Positions 1-11,555 of a stretch of DNA of 64,000 bases are shown piece after piece. The notes under the pieces were generated by a model, which searched no databases, had not been told where the DNA came from, and saw only the letters and a program-made list of their open reading frames with translations. The stretch is from contig BTRK01000005.1 of assembly GCA_036245805.1 (NCBI GenBank), positions 15,600,984 to 15,664,983 on the forward strand, written 5' to 3'. The DNA is from Pristionchus mayeri. Taxonomy: Eukaryota; Nematoda; Chromadorea; Rhabditida; Neodiplogasteridae. Numbering within the stretch: the first letter of the stretch is position 1; each line of letters opens with the position of its first letter. Made by a program: the position numbers and the translations under genes.

Positions 1-912
1 ATCAGGTAAGATAAAACTCAACATTGCAGGTGATAGCAATGGACATGCGGAACGACATCGCCACCTCCTCAGTTGCGATAGTTGCCGCCTTCATCGGGTC
101 TCGCTACTGGAAATACGCTGACCCCGTCGGCGCGTGTCTTGTCTGGTGAGCCAATCAACCACGGAAAAATGCATGCATTGGCATGAAAAACATGTGCTGC
201 TTGCGTTGAAATAATTTATCTTTTTTTCTTCTCTAAACGGGAGCTACCATGAGGGTTCCAATTTTGCATTGATCTTCTCATTTGCCGCGATAAGCATTCA
301 GTGGACCTTTGCGAGGCTGCATTATGATTCTCGATTTTACTGAAATAATGCACTTCTAATTCAATATTTCAACAAATCGTATTTTATTCAGTTCCATCAT
401 CGCGTTCAATTGGTTCGCGCACGCGTTGGAGCACATTCCCTCTCTGACAGGAGTGCGCGCGGAGCAGGAACATCTGTCCAGAGTGCTCAGGATAGGAATG
501 CAGCACGATGATCGAATCCAGTGAGTTGTCGATCGCTGTTGCCAGGGTTGGAGACTAGAATTTTAAAAATATATAAATAACGCTGGGTAGTAGTGAGGCA
601 TTGTGTAGTTTGATATTTGAGGCGCTCACTTTAATTTCGATGAGAACTTCAGGAAAATCGATCACGTCATGCTGTATCACATCGGAGCGAAGGCAATGGT
701 CGAGATGCATATTGTCATGGAGGAGAATCTGCCACTCAAGGTTATCTTTCGCTTGAAGCTTATTTTGTTGCGTTGCCTTTATGCCTTCTTCAAAAAGCAA
801 AATATTGCAGATAACGCATGACATTTCGCATCCTCTGGAGAAGAAGATAAATCAGATCGATTTCGTCGACCGCTCGTTCGTCCATTGCGACTACGCATGC
901 GATGGAGATTAA
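1..912 (+). CDS. CDF (cation efflux) metal transporter, 3' end only
   Basis: Cation diffusion facilitators move Zn2+, Mn2+ or similar metals across membranes in exchange for protons. Four exons are visible after a splice donor at base 6: 30-145, 392-520, 653-740 and 811-912. The first reads VIAMDMRNDIATSSVAIVAA, the D-x-x-x-D-like helix of the family, followed by a W-KYADPVGA loop. The next gives an SIIAFNWFAHALEHIP helix and an HDDRI turn. The last two form the cytoplasmic C-terminal domain (HIGAKAMVEMHIVMEENLPL, then THDISHPLEKKI and FVDRSFVHCDY), which in CDF proteins is a ferredoxin-like metal-sensing dimer domain. The 5' part, with the first transmembrane helices, lies outside the window. 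A separate truncated 5' fragment of a CDF gene occurs at 13,469-13,887. Metal specificity cannot be told from this part. Confidence 0.85.
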
Positions 913-1385
913 TCGTCTCTCTGTTTTCACAGTTAACGTTTGAAGAATACCAAGTCGTTGAAACGCCAGAATAAAAAATTCCTTTTTGAGGAGCCTCCAG
1001 TGCCTCTTCACAATGATAAATATTTACTTATTCACTGAAATTCCATGTTCCGCGACTTGTTAAGATGCTGGCAAATTGAATAGGTAGTATGTATCTCTCA
1101 TCGCCACGAGATATTTACGAGGATTTGATCTGATTCGGGCACATTTTAGACTCGATACGCTCAGTCCTCAAAATTATATTTATCGATGTATGACAAGAAT
1201 GAGCGAGAATAATACAAATTGTGCTAACTTGACGGACGTAATGTAATGGAAAAAAAATAACATTTCTAAGTTCATCATTTCAGTAAACCTGTATATTTAT
1301 AGGTAAATAACCATAACACAAATTAATCGATTTATAGTAGAACAGAATACGACGGCTAGAAACGATTTGAAACAAGAGAACGCTA

Positions 1386-1815
1386 TTAGTGAGTTTTCTT
1401 CCATTCCTTATAAGTGATAGCAACGAGCCAAGTGGAATATGCAACGATGACAGCGAGAATGAGTATCATGAAGATTCGCTTGCAGCGCTTTCGGAATGAC
1501 ACTGAAATGAGAAAAAAACTAAAACGATAGGAACATCACAACTCTCAATGACACAGGATATGTGGTAAATAAAGAAATCATTTGGAGCCAATCAGTCTAC
1601 TAAAACTAACCTTTTACAGAAGTTTCATTGTCGTAAGCAACAACCGACGGCTTTTCGCATGTGAATGCAACCTGAGGAGATGGGTTAGTACATTTTCAAG
1701 TAAAAGCCAAAACAAATGGTGATGAGTTCAAACTGACTTGGTTATTTTTCTCTTTCCATCGTCCATTTGGCGATTTTTCTATGTCGAAGGCGTATTGCGC
1801 AGTTTGCGATGCCAT
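1386..1815 (-). CDS. Small single-pass membrane protein (paralogue 1)
   Basis: Three exons give a protein of about 83 residues. It starts MASQTAQYAFDIEKSPNGRW, continues through a short exon (VAFTCEKPSVVAYDNETSVK), and ends with a basic RKRCKR stretch, one hydrophobic helix (IFMILILAVIVAYSTWLVAI) and the tail TYKEWKKTH. The charge pattern (basic before the helix) suggests an anchor with the N-terminal part in the cytoplasm. The family was not recognised. A closely similar gene with the same three-exon layout lies in opposite orientation at 11,059-11,555, and homology between the copies continues into the 3' flank. That conservation of reading frame and splice sites is the main support that this is a real gene. 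Confidence 0.75.
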
Positions 1816-4462
1816 GAACACCGAAATTAATCAAATTCACAAATATATTTTATCTTATTTTTATATTTTTATTATGAAAGAAAAGCTATGAAAGTGAGCA
1901 CAAGTGTAGAGAAGTGAATACAATAATGGAAGCGCGTTATCTTGATTTCCCAATTTCTGATGGAACTCTTTCTCCAAGGAAACAAGAATGAATTAGCCAT
2001 GAAATCATCGTCGACAGATGGTACCACTCGAATCGGCCTACGCTTACGCGGTCAAACATGCTTCAAAGATGCGCTGATAATTCGTGTCGAGGAAAATATT
2101 ATCATGGTGTTATGCTCAAATTGGTAACACCAAACTCGAATACGCACATGGTTCTTCAATTTCTAAAAGCAAGTTTCGGATAGAGGGAATCACTCAAGTG
2201 TCTGGAGTTTACATGTATGCTAATAATGGTATCGTTCCGGATCTATGCTTTTTATGACACCTGTGGTTTGAGCATTATCATGTTCTTATGCGTAATATAG
2301 CAACCGTTATTTAGTGAATATGATGAAACACGTTAGACTGATGCTGCAGCCTAATTTTACTTAGCCCAATGTCGTTTCTCACGAACTGGGTTGTTAAAGG
2401 CACAACTCCTCTTTTATTGCTTTAGGATTTTGTGGATTGTTTACCTTTTACACTATGCACTTCAGTACATTTCGCATATTGTACGGAAAAGTACGATACG
2501 AGGTCTCCCACGCAGTTCGCAAACGCGATCTCCGTCAACCCGAGAATCCACGGAGGAGATCCTTCGTCGCACAAGGTCGCAGCTGAATTCAGCATCGAAT
2601 CAGAAGCTGCATTCGTCTGCTTACGTCGACATTAAGTAGTATCTTCGTGGGAGGAATGAGTTGGAGAAACGATATCAAACTCTCATTATTCTCCGCACCG
2701 GTCGAGCGAGAATTAAAAGTGTCGTTTCCCGAACTCTAATTGTCTTAGTAAGTGATCTAATGCCGTCAAATTCAGATAGATAAGGAGATAGATATAGGGA
2801 AACAGGTAAAGAGAGGCGAGATGTTGCGTCCACATGCTCTCCTCCAATTTCGAGGTAAAAAAATAAGAATAGAAGCGAATCTTCACTTCATATTCTCTTG
2901 TGCCTCTAACCGATTTCCAAGACAATCTTTGAAATTTTCTTTGACTCCTACTCAATGAACCAAATCTTAGTCGCCACATGGAGACACAACTCAATTCTTC
3001 ATGTCGGATATAATAAGTTCTTAATGTTTTAAAGGGATTCTCATATCTCTCCCCTCCCTTTTGTCATTCTTAAAAAGAAAGGAGAGACTCTTTGTGTTAA
3101 ATCATCATCCCTATCGCTTTTACACCTCTAATCCTGGCTGCTACCACGCAACAGCCCTAATCCCCGCATCCACAATTGTCAAATAATATCTAGGAAAAGC
3201 TTACAAAAGTGTGTATTATTCGGAGTCTGTCATCCAGATAGACAATTAAATTAAATTCAACGTCAAATGTGGATGAAGAACTCCTACAACTTGTTAGTGG
3301 AGCTGTAAAAAACGGGGCGGTTTTTCGAGGAGCTTATCTAACAAAGAATGTGATCAATGCCTAATCTGATTAGTGCTTGAGTTATAAAGGATAATCTGAT
3401 TCTCACTATCATCGAAATCTTCTATTCTGAATTTCTGCTGTATATTATTGTTTTTGTTTTCGTTAGTTCTTTTGGAAATTTGTAATCTGAAATTTGAATT
3501 TAAAAAATTCAAAGTCTGTTTCAGATTAAATATTGAAAATGGCTCAATTGCATTTTGTGCTTGTTGTCCATGTTGATTAGTCAACTAGACTGCCTGTTGC
3601 AGTCTGTCCTGAATAGGTGTAACATGAAGGTATGATCATTATACAGACAAGAATCCCATCCATTTTCGGGCAATAGTGGATGATTGATAACAAGCATACT
3701 GTATTTTTGAATGATTTTTCTACATATAATAATTAGGCAAATGCATAGAAGCTTTCTAAAACCTGAAAAAGACGATATGTCCGAATTATTTGCTACGATT
3801 CGGTCCAAGAAAGACTCACAATCAGCCGTCCTGTTGAAAATAATCCTTGCCTATATTTCCAGTCTATGACACCTCATTCTTATCTTTCTTTTCTTTAAGC
3901 CCTCAGAACATTGCACACTCCTCCTCTCTCCTTCTCTCTCCTCTTCAATCGAAGATCTCGGCTCCCTGATGCACCCGCCAGTGCGCAATAAAGGTATGTG
4001 ACGATAGGAAGAAGCATGCATAATAATGAGTCAGATGTGACGTAGCATACTCCCTCCCACTCCTATCTAATCGAAGGTAGCAAGAAGAGAATGACGATCG
4101 AAAATCGATCACTGCCAGTGAAGAATATATCTCCGATTGATGGCCTCTTAGTGGGAGATTAACGCCTTTCCTCCGGATCAGCTTCCTAATCTGCTACCAT
4201 CGTGTGCGTCAGAGGAGCGCACATTCTCGAAAGGTTCTATCGCACTGAATCCACTCCCTAGTCTCCCCGCAGGATCCTGAAAGGTGAGCGATACGCCTAT
4301 CCCAGCCAATTCTTAAATAGCTAGCACGTGTACAAATTCTGGACATTTGTATATTTTGCTCGTGTTACTCTCTAAGATCTTTTGAACTCAACACCACTCA
4401 AGCACCCTATCACTTGAACATAGACTGAAGATTTTAGGCGAGTCGCAAGCAGGATCCATCGA
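1816..4462. other. Intergenic stretch, no supported gene
   Basis: Short open frames occur at 1,942-2,127, 2,391-2,639 and 2,713-2,994, but none has a recognisable domain, paralogue in the window or convincing splice context. The promoter and 5' leader of the Na+/Ca2+ exchanger gene must lie in the right-hand part. Pyrimidine-rich blocks occur near 3,890-3,950. Confidence 0.5.
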
Positions 4463-7400
4463 ATGAGTTTCTACTACCAATTCGACGGTATGCCACGACC
4501 TCTGCCAGTTTAACCATTCGCCTATTTCAGCGATCAATTGCCCAGACGGGGGCGACGACGATGATCAGTACTGCAAGCCACTATCGAGCTGGAATTTCAC
4601 GGGTGAATACGCTTGTTTACATTCAGTTTTCGCTATCGCATGCTTGTTTCCACTCATTCTTCTCTCTCATAGGCCACTGATAAGATCAGGAATGAGGGAG
4701 CTTTTAATTGGCGAGGGGGAATGAAACTCGTAATCTTTTTTTAAATTTCTGTAGAGGGAAGCGATTTCATGACAGCGTATGTGGTTCCTAGCGCTGAATA
4801 GACCCGGTTACGGCCCTGATTGGAAAAAAAGGTAGATTAGCATGTCAGCAACGAAATGACTTGATATAATATATATTCATTACTTTTTTGTTTCTGCAGA
4901 ACGATGCGATTACGTGAAAGCGGCCGATGCCTGCGGCGGAGGAGGATATCTGCAGTGGACGGCGTACGTCTACTGCTGCGACGACGACGTCGCCAAGGTC
5001 AGCAATAACAATAACAATAGCACGAATAACAACAATAACAACAACAACCTTCAGTGGTTCATCGTGGCTGGGGGCGTGCTGTTCCTGCTGCTGCTCTTCC
5101 TCATGCTGCCAACATCAGCCGATGACTTCTTCTGTCCCAATCTGTCAACCATTGTTAACAAACTCGCAATTTCGGAGAACCTCGCGGTAAGCTATTTTTT
5201 TGATTTCAGCGATACCCATGCATCGCTGAAAATGGAAATATTCTAAATATGAACGCATACTTACTGTTCATTCTCAATATCAATGGAGGCTAATCCATTT
5301 TTTATTTGAGTACCACCAATGTGATGCATGTTTATTTCATATGAGTTCCTTTTCGAAGTGCCTTGCAGCTTAGAGGGGGTATGACAGAACCGCAGCGACA
5401 AATAGCGCAACTTGAATTATCTCAGTTCGGAGAGATGATACAACTTCGTGGTCGATATCAACTCATTACTAGTCGTGTGCACTATCTGCCCCTCAGGGTT
5501 CATCACTGATTTCTCTTAGGGAACATGAGATAATATTTCGAGTTACGTTTTTTCGTGGCGGTTCTGTAATACCCCGATTAGAGGTGAGAATGAAGGACGA
5601 CGACGTCGCTTGCAGGGCGTGACGTTCTTGGCTTTCGGGAACGGGGCGCCGGATGTGTTCACTGCATTAGCTTCGGTCGTCAGTTCACCATCGCCTAGAG
5701 CCGATCTCGCATTGGGAGGACTGCTCGGTATAGATTTATATTTTTTTCTATTCTCATAAGGCGCATCGAGATACGAATATAGATAATGCGTTATGAAGCA
5801 TCACAGCTTGACTCTCCTCATACTGAGGATTACAGTGAATCGACAGAAGAAGGGTTGAGGCTCACAAGAAAAAAATAGAAGATCTTGTCAACTGGGCTTA
5901 TCTGTCTTCGACTAGCCAAATGAGCAGGGAAATGCTGCAGCGTATTTTACTGATATTAGATAAAAATTTGACGTTGGAGGCCTAATAATTCACCAGCGAT
6001 GAGGCAGTATTGCATAGTTTTGTGACTGGGATTATAGACTATGAATATTTTCTTGTAATAGGATCTATAATTGCATCTTGCCATTAGAAAAGAAACTCAT
6101 AAAGAAAGCATATGTTTTCGATTCAATGTCAGGCGGCGCGATCTTCGTGACGCTGGTCGTCCTCTCAGGAGTCGTGCTGATGAGGCCGTTCAAGGTGGTT
6201 ATTTTTATCGCTCGCACTGTGGGATCCCCTCAACTCTTGGGTCAAGGCAACCGCATTGAGAACTATCATAATATCCTTACTTGTAGTGCGCTAATACACG
6301 ATGAATCCCCCGCATTTCACGAGCAGCATTTCATAGATTTTAAAGGAGAAATATTCAGGCAGCACTGTGGTCGAGTCTGCGAGACCTGGCCTTCTTCATA
6401 GTGGCAGCTGGTCTCATCCTGCTTTTCTTCGTCGTCTCTGATGACCTCCAGCTGTGGCAGCCACTCGGTCAGATATTGTGCACGTTTGGGAACTTTCACT
6501 ATGAGAACCGACCAGATAAGAACTGAAAACAATATGTTAGCTTGAATAAATTGAAACAAATTATTCATACATTGTGCGTTTGTTCACCTGCAAGTATTAG
6601 AATCCCAATAATTGGAAATTATGGGACAGCATTTTTATAAACAAGATCTGTGCATCGAATGGTGTGTTGTCAGAAGTTGGGAGACTAGAAGCATCTTTAT
6701 CGCATGGTGGTACTTGCTAGACTGTATATCCTCAGTGACAGATCTAGGGAGATCAACGATTGACGTTAATCCCTATGCGCACTGAGTATGCACCAACGAT
6801 ATACGAAGAGGGTACTCAGTTATTCATGTCCGTGTGTAGAAGTACTGCTTGCAATCTTCGTGAAGATGGGTAGACAAGAGTGGATTGCTCATCTGACTTT
6901 ATCGAGCGGGACGTTCTGGCAACAGTACATCATAAACGATATACGATATACGTTCAGTATGCCTCGGTCTCTACGTCGTCTACGTGCTCGCTGTGATCGC
7001 CGCGGAGTTCATCAAGAAGAGGAAGCGACGACATGCTGAGGAGGAGGAGGCAGCGCGATCCGGTGAGAGTAAGCTGAAAAATATTATCCTGACAAACACA
7101 ATTCAAACTATGAAATAATGAAGTAGAAAGCTTATTAATTCGTAATTACGGGCGTCTTCAAAAGCTGAGGGGACACTCTGTTCACTTCTAGACTCTCTCG
7201 GCTGGTCGGCCGGTGAGAGAGCTCGGAGAATGAAGAGAATGAAGAGAGACCTCTAAGCTTACATAGAACATCAAACCAGGAATATGATGTGATCGTTGCA
7301 GCTGCAGCATCGGTGGCAGCAGATGAGCGCAACGGAATCGACAAGCGAACCTCGACGATCATCACTGATCCGTTCCATCGACTGGACGCCCATCGTCACT

Positions 7401-9701
7401 CTAAGCGTCGATCCGTCCAAGTAACCTCGTTCGCCGGACACACACATGGTACGCGGCATCGTCGGAACCGGCATCCCAGGCCGTGATGTATCATTTTAGA
7501 ACTCTTTGTTTTTGAACACTCTGTTGAATTTGGACCAATTTATTGTTCTACCTCTACAGAGTTCTAAAATGGCCAGTTCTAAAATGATAAAGCCATTTGA
7601 TAGATCAACCTGTCCTGGCCTGGCCGATTAAAAAGATTATAATTTTGCAAACGAGCTCATTTTCAGGCCACCTCGTTATCGAAACGGACGACGAAGACGC
7701 AGATGTGACGCGAGAGAGAGACGAGATCGCCACCCGTCGCCAGACCATCGTATCGCAAAGAAAATCGACCATCGATCGTATGTTCCATTGTATCATTTCA
7801 TTAGCTTGCAAACGACGGAAGAAATTGGCTTCGTTAGAAAAGACTCTTTTCATCCTGCGTGTTCACTCATCCTTCGAATAGGCGATAGAGCAGCATAAAG
7901 CGAATTTTCGAATTTTTGCAAAGCCAAGAAAAAGAAGAGTGAGTCAGTTCACATTATTCATCCTAATCCGCAGATAAGCCCGCCTCGGGAGTCAAAGGCG
8001 TAATCTTGAATCTGCTCTCGTACTATGCTCCTGAGTTCGAGGATGAGAAGCCGTCCATGTTCGATCGAATCAAAACCTATGCTTTGGTGGGTGAATATCA
8101 GAGAATTCATAAATATTGATTGATTGGCGTGATAAATATTGATTTATTGATTGATTGCAGTGGCCGATCGTTCTAGTGTTCAAGTTGACGATTCCACTCT
8201 CAACCGCAGAGTGGAGTCGACCCGTGGCCATCGCTCTCGCCATAATCTCCCCGCAGTCATTCCTCTTCAATATTCAGAGTGAGCTCATCGGCTCTCCATT
8301 CCAACCACGCAGGCACTAGGACGGATAAAATGACGTCATGCCGTCTGTCATATCTCAAAGGCAGCATGATGCCAAAGTTCTCAGCCGACCTAGTGCCTTC
8401 ATGCATCAATACTGGGCGGGAAGAACGAATTTGTCCCAAACCCAACAGAGATCGGAATATGACATATCTTGCAGTGCTGTTGGTGGAGCCGATCTCTGGC
8501 GGTCCGGGTCTCTACGCCTACGCGCCCATCATCTCCGTCATTGTCATCGTCTTCATCCTTTGCGTGACGGGCGCAGAAGAACCACGCTTCTACGGGGTCA
8601 CTACCATTCTCTTTTCCCTAAGTGCATAATAGACATGGAACTAAGGGGATGCAAAGCGCACTGCATTCCTTCGGCTGTTCATTGATATCGTATAACGACT
8701 AGGTCTTTAGTAACTTTTTTAGATTGCTTCTTTCAGATCACGTACGCCCTGCTCGGCTTCGTCATGTCTGCCTCCTGGATGTATGCCATCGCGAACGAGG
8801 TCGTCGATGCAGTCACCATGCTGGGAGTAGTCACCGGCATCGATCAGGCTGTGAGCATGAATTTGCTGCCCTTCGATAAAGGAACACCATCATTGCTGAT
8901 GAACCGTAATGGATTCTTCTTTCGAAATTTGCTAGTTGTTCATTCTCATTCTCATAATCAGTTGTATTTTTATCGAAAATAACAAACAACTGAGGTCATA
9001 CTATACACACATGTAAAAGGTATCAATGGGGTCACAATAGAGTTCGAGAAACGAAACTACGGTATCTTCATTCTACACACTCTCTCGCCGTTCCACCGGT
9101 TAATTGAGTGTGAAAATGAAGAGACGGTGACCCGAAATACGAACTCTGGGTCACAATGATAACTTCTCTCTGCAGATTCTCGGGCTGACTGTCATCGCGT
9201 GGGCGAACTGCGTAGGAGACCTCGTCTCGGACTCCTCCGTGGCTCGTCAGGGATTCCCCCGAATGGGCATGGCAGCTGCCACTGGAGGACCGCTCTTCAG
9301 TCAGTCATGTTCTTTATTTAAACCAAACGATTTTGGCAATGGTCTTAAAAATGTGATCGGAATGAACAGTATTGGTTTGCAGATGTGCTGGTCGGCTTCG
9401 GTCTTCCCTTCGTTATTTCCAAGATTCAGGGCGATGAAGTTCCGGTGAGAAATTACTAAAATACATCGATCAGAACAGTGTTGAAAGATGTTTCACACTG
9501 CCTTTTCAGATTAAGCTCAATGGAACCTCACTGATCATGATCACTTTCCTGCTCATATCATTGATTTTCACCTCGCTCAACCTCATCATATTCCGAGGTC
9601 ACTTCAAGAGAATCTACGGATTCGCTCTCATCGCCATCTACTTGGCATTCTTAGTCTTTGTCATTCTCTCAACGACGGGTGTGCTAGTGTGGATAAACTA
9701 A
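4463..9701 (+). CDS. Na+/Ca2+ exchanger, mitochondrial NCLX/SLC8B1-like (C. elegans NCX-6 to NCX-10 type)
   Basis: Complete gene of about 15 exons encoding a multi-pass Na+/Ca2+ exchanger; relatives export Ca2+ from mitochondria. The start MSFYYQFD is followed by an N-terminal Cys-rich segment (CDYVKAADACGGGGYLQW) and a first helix ending FFCPNLSTI. The alpha-1 repeat is GVTFLAFGNGAPDVFTALAS (exon from 5,616). The alpha-2 repeat is ILGLTVIAWANCVGDLVSDS (from about 9,176). Between them lie helices and a charged cytoplasmic loop (KKRKRRHAEEEEAARSG, then TDDEDADVTRERDE). It ends with two helices and stops at VLVWIN. Both alpha repeats keep the acidic and Asn residues that bind cations. Odd points are a poly-Asn run in the exon near 5,000-5,050, and at least five foldback elements in its introns. 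It is flanked by an inverted pair of small membrane-protein genes. Family assignment is firm; the subgroup is inferred. Confidence 0.92.
5000..5049 (+). repeat. AAC/AAT codon repeat encoding poly-Asn
   Basis: A run of AAC, AAT and AAC-like triplets sits inside an exon of the exchanger and encodes about 12 Asn residues, broken by Ser-Thr, between the Cys-rich N-terminal segment and the first helix. The frame is kept on both sides. Confidence 0.85.
5376..5575. mobile_element. Foldback MITE, G-rich TIR, 8-bp target duplication
   Basis: Ends are GGGGTATGACAGAACCGC and its near-complement GCGGTTCTGTAATACCCC. Flanking 8-mers are GCTTAGAG and GATTAGAG. It lies in an exchanger intron. No coding capacity. 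Same family as the elements at 9,815 and 23,277. Confidence 0.7.
7135..7245. mobile_element. Degenerate foldback MITE
   Basis: Imperfect palindrome in an exchanger intron. It begins AAAAGCTGAGGGGACACTCT and folds on ACTCTCTCGGCTGGTCGGCC. It resembles the much better preserved element at 36,286-36,421. Confidence 0.5.
7491..7587. mobile_element. Foldback MITE with TA target
   Basis: Ends TCATTTTAGAACT and AGTTCTAAAATGA are flanked by TA on both sides. It lies in an exchanger intron just after the donor. A related but decayed copy appears near 50,560-50,640. Confidence 0.7.
8312..8397. mobile_element. Short foldback MITE, GGCACTAGG family
   Basis: An 86-bp element with ends GGCACTAGG and CCTAGTGCC and an internal TGACGTCATG. 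It lies in an exchanger intron. Related copies are at about 31,213-31,295 and 62,844-62,921. Confidence 0.75.
9039..9147. mobile_element. Foldback MITE with perfect 10-bp target duplication
   Basis: Ends AGAGTTCG and CGAACTCT are flanked by GGGTCACAAT on both sides. The interior carries TCTTCATTCTACACACTCTC. It lies in an exchanger intron. The interior matches the CYP4 intron element at 32,911-33,016. A 9-11 bp target is typical of Mutator-like transposons; that class is inferred. Confidence 0.75.
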
Positions 9702-9814
9702 CCGTTTTCATTGCCATGATGTATATTGATGAGATATCCTTGGCAATAAATACAAGTGAATAAATTCCTTGTTGAATAAAAAAGTTGCGAATTGGACTCA
9801 AGTAGCGTACAAAG

Positions 9815-10231
9815 GGGGGGGGCATGACAAAACGGCAACGGCGCATAACTCGCTCGGAAGACGGTCCTGCATTTTGGGAGTTGTCACATTGTTATCTGCA
9901 TGAGGTACCTTAACCCTACCGTATACCAGTTCCGTGGGTCAGATCCAGTTCCTTGGGTCAACTATTTTTCTAAAATTATGTAATCTGTCACACAATGATT
10001 CTACCGCAGTCGTCAGACCGTAGATCATGGTTTAATCATTCTTCGATCGATCGGGGAATTTTAGAAAAATAGTTGACCCAAGGAACTGAATCTGACCCAC
10101 GGAACTGGGATACGGTAGGGTTACGGTACCTCACACTGATAAGAATGTGACAACTCCCAAGTTGCAGGACCGACTTCCAAGCGAGCTATGCGCCGTTGCC
10201 GTTTTGTCGTTTGCCGTTTTGTCATGCCCCC
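9815..10231. mobile_element. Foldback MITE, G-rich TIR, 8-bp target duplication
   Basis: Long inverted repeat 114 bp after the exchanger stop codon. It begins with a G run then CATGACAAAACGGC and ends with the complement. Flanks are GTACAAAG and GTAAAAAG (7 of 8 identical). Arms are about 200 bp. Element family shared with 5,376 and 23,277. Confidence 0.8.
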
Positions 10232-11058
10232 GTAAAAAGTGTCAAACATTTAACTTTTTAATTTTTTTGAATTGCAATAATGTTTCAATTCCATCATGAA
10301 TGTGTACAAATTTGTTCCTCAATTGAGGTAATCCTGAAAAGCGGAAAAAAAATATAGCCACAGAATCCTCTAGAGTGCATCGAGGGGCGTGAAAACGTAA
10401 TCAATTAAAGAGGAGTGGTCCCATTAACAACAAATTCATTTTTCCTTCACTAAATATTAGTTATTATACACGAAAAACATGATAATGATCACACCTGCGA
10501 CACGTGTCATAGAAAGGCAAAGATCTCGAACGATTCCATTATCAGCATACATGTAAACTAAAGACATCTGAATTATCGCCCCTAGTTTCTCTTAAAATTA
10601 TTGTGTATATTCGAACCGTATATTTATAGTTTCACCCGCCGCATTTCTCCCCATTTACCGAAAAAGCATGAGCGAAGCCGAGCCCTTTCCTTTTGAGCAC
10701 ATTATCAACTTTCTCTACGCACATTATCAGCGCATATTTCAAGCATTTTACCGACGTAGGCATAGGCCTTGGTGTAGTGCGTTTGTTACCGATTTGAGCA
10801 TAGCATCATGATAACCTGTTTTCTGGACGCACATTATCAGCGCATCTTTTACGCATTTTAAAGCATTGGCCTATCCGAGTGGCAAGATCTGTCGCCGATG
10901 TTATCATGTCGACTCATTATTGCTTGATTGGAGAATGAACTGTTGGGCAATTAGGAATAGACGCATTTATTCTTGCATTCTCGTCTCGATTTTGTTCAAA
11001 GTCTTAGTGCACACAATGTAAAATAATCAACATGTAAACTCGATGAATTTCAGGGTAC
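10232..11058. other. Intergenic stretch with a short degenerate repeat
   Basis: No gene seen. The string CGCACATTATCAGCGCAT occurs twice, near 10,718 and 10,827, and GCACATTATCA once more just upstream of the first. The promoter of the following small membrane-protein gene is presumably here. Confidence 0.45.
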
Positions 11059-11555
11059 ATGACTTCGAAACCTGCTCACTACGCTCTCGACCTCGAAAAA
11101 TCATCAAATGTGCGATGGGAAGAGACGAAGAGCCAAGTCAATTTGTTATCATTTTCATTCTGGTCGCCTGAAACTGAACTATTTCATCTCTTTTAGCATT
11201 CATTGAAGTTAATTCAAGTTTGAGCTCATCAGATTTTTTCTGGATTTTAACTGAAAATTTACTGACCCATCTGTTCAGGCCGAATTCACATGTCGGTTGA
11301 AGCCGTCGGTTGTTGCTTACCACAAAGAAACGTCTGAAAAAAGTTAGTTAGCAAGAATTTATTGGAAGATTTTTTTTCGTGTACTACTCTCCACTAATCA
11401 ATTCTAACAGAGCTGTGATTCCAAAAACGTCCATTGCAGAGTCATTCTGTAAGCGCTGCAAGCGAATCGTCGTGATACTCATTCTCGCTGCCCTCGTTGC
11501 ATACTCCACTTGGCTCGTGACTATTACCTACAAGGAATGGCAGAAATCGCATTAA
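11059..11555 (+). CDS. Small single-pass membrane protein (paralogue 2)
   Basis: Three exons, about 84 residues: MTSKPAHYALDLEKSSNVRW, then AEFTCRLKPSVVAYHKETSE, then CKRCKRIVVILILAALVAYS leading into TWLVTITYKEWQKSH. The basic patch precedes a single hydrophobic helix. Exon boundaries match the copy at 1,386-1,815, and the 3' flanks also align in inverse orientation. A 3' splice-like TTTCAG lies 5 bases before the start codon, which could be a trans-splice acceptor or a 5' leader intron. Function unknown. Confidence 0.75.

Noticed and set aside
2391..2639. Small basic protein at 2.4 kb
   Set aside because: Open for 80 codons with one hydrophobic stretch, but two frames overlap and nothing supports either.
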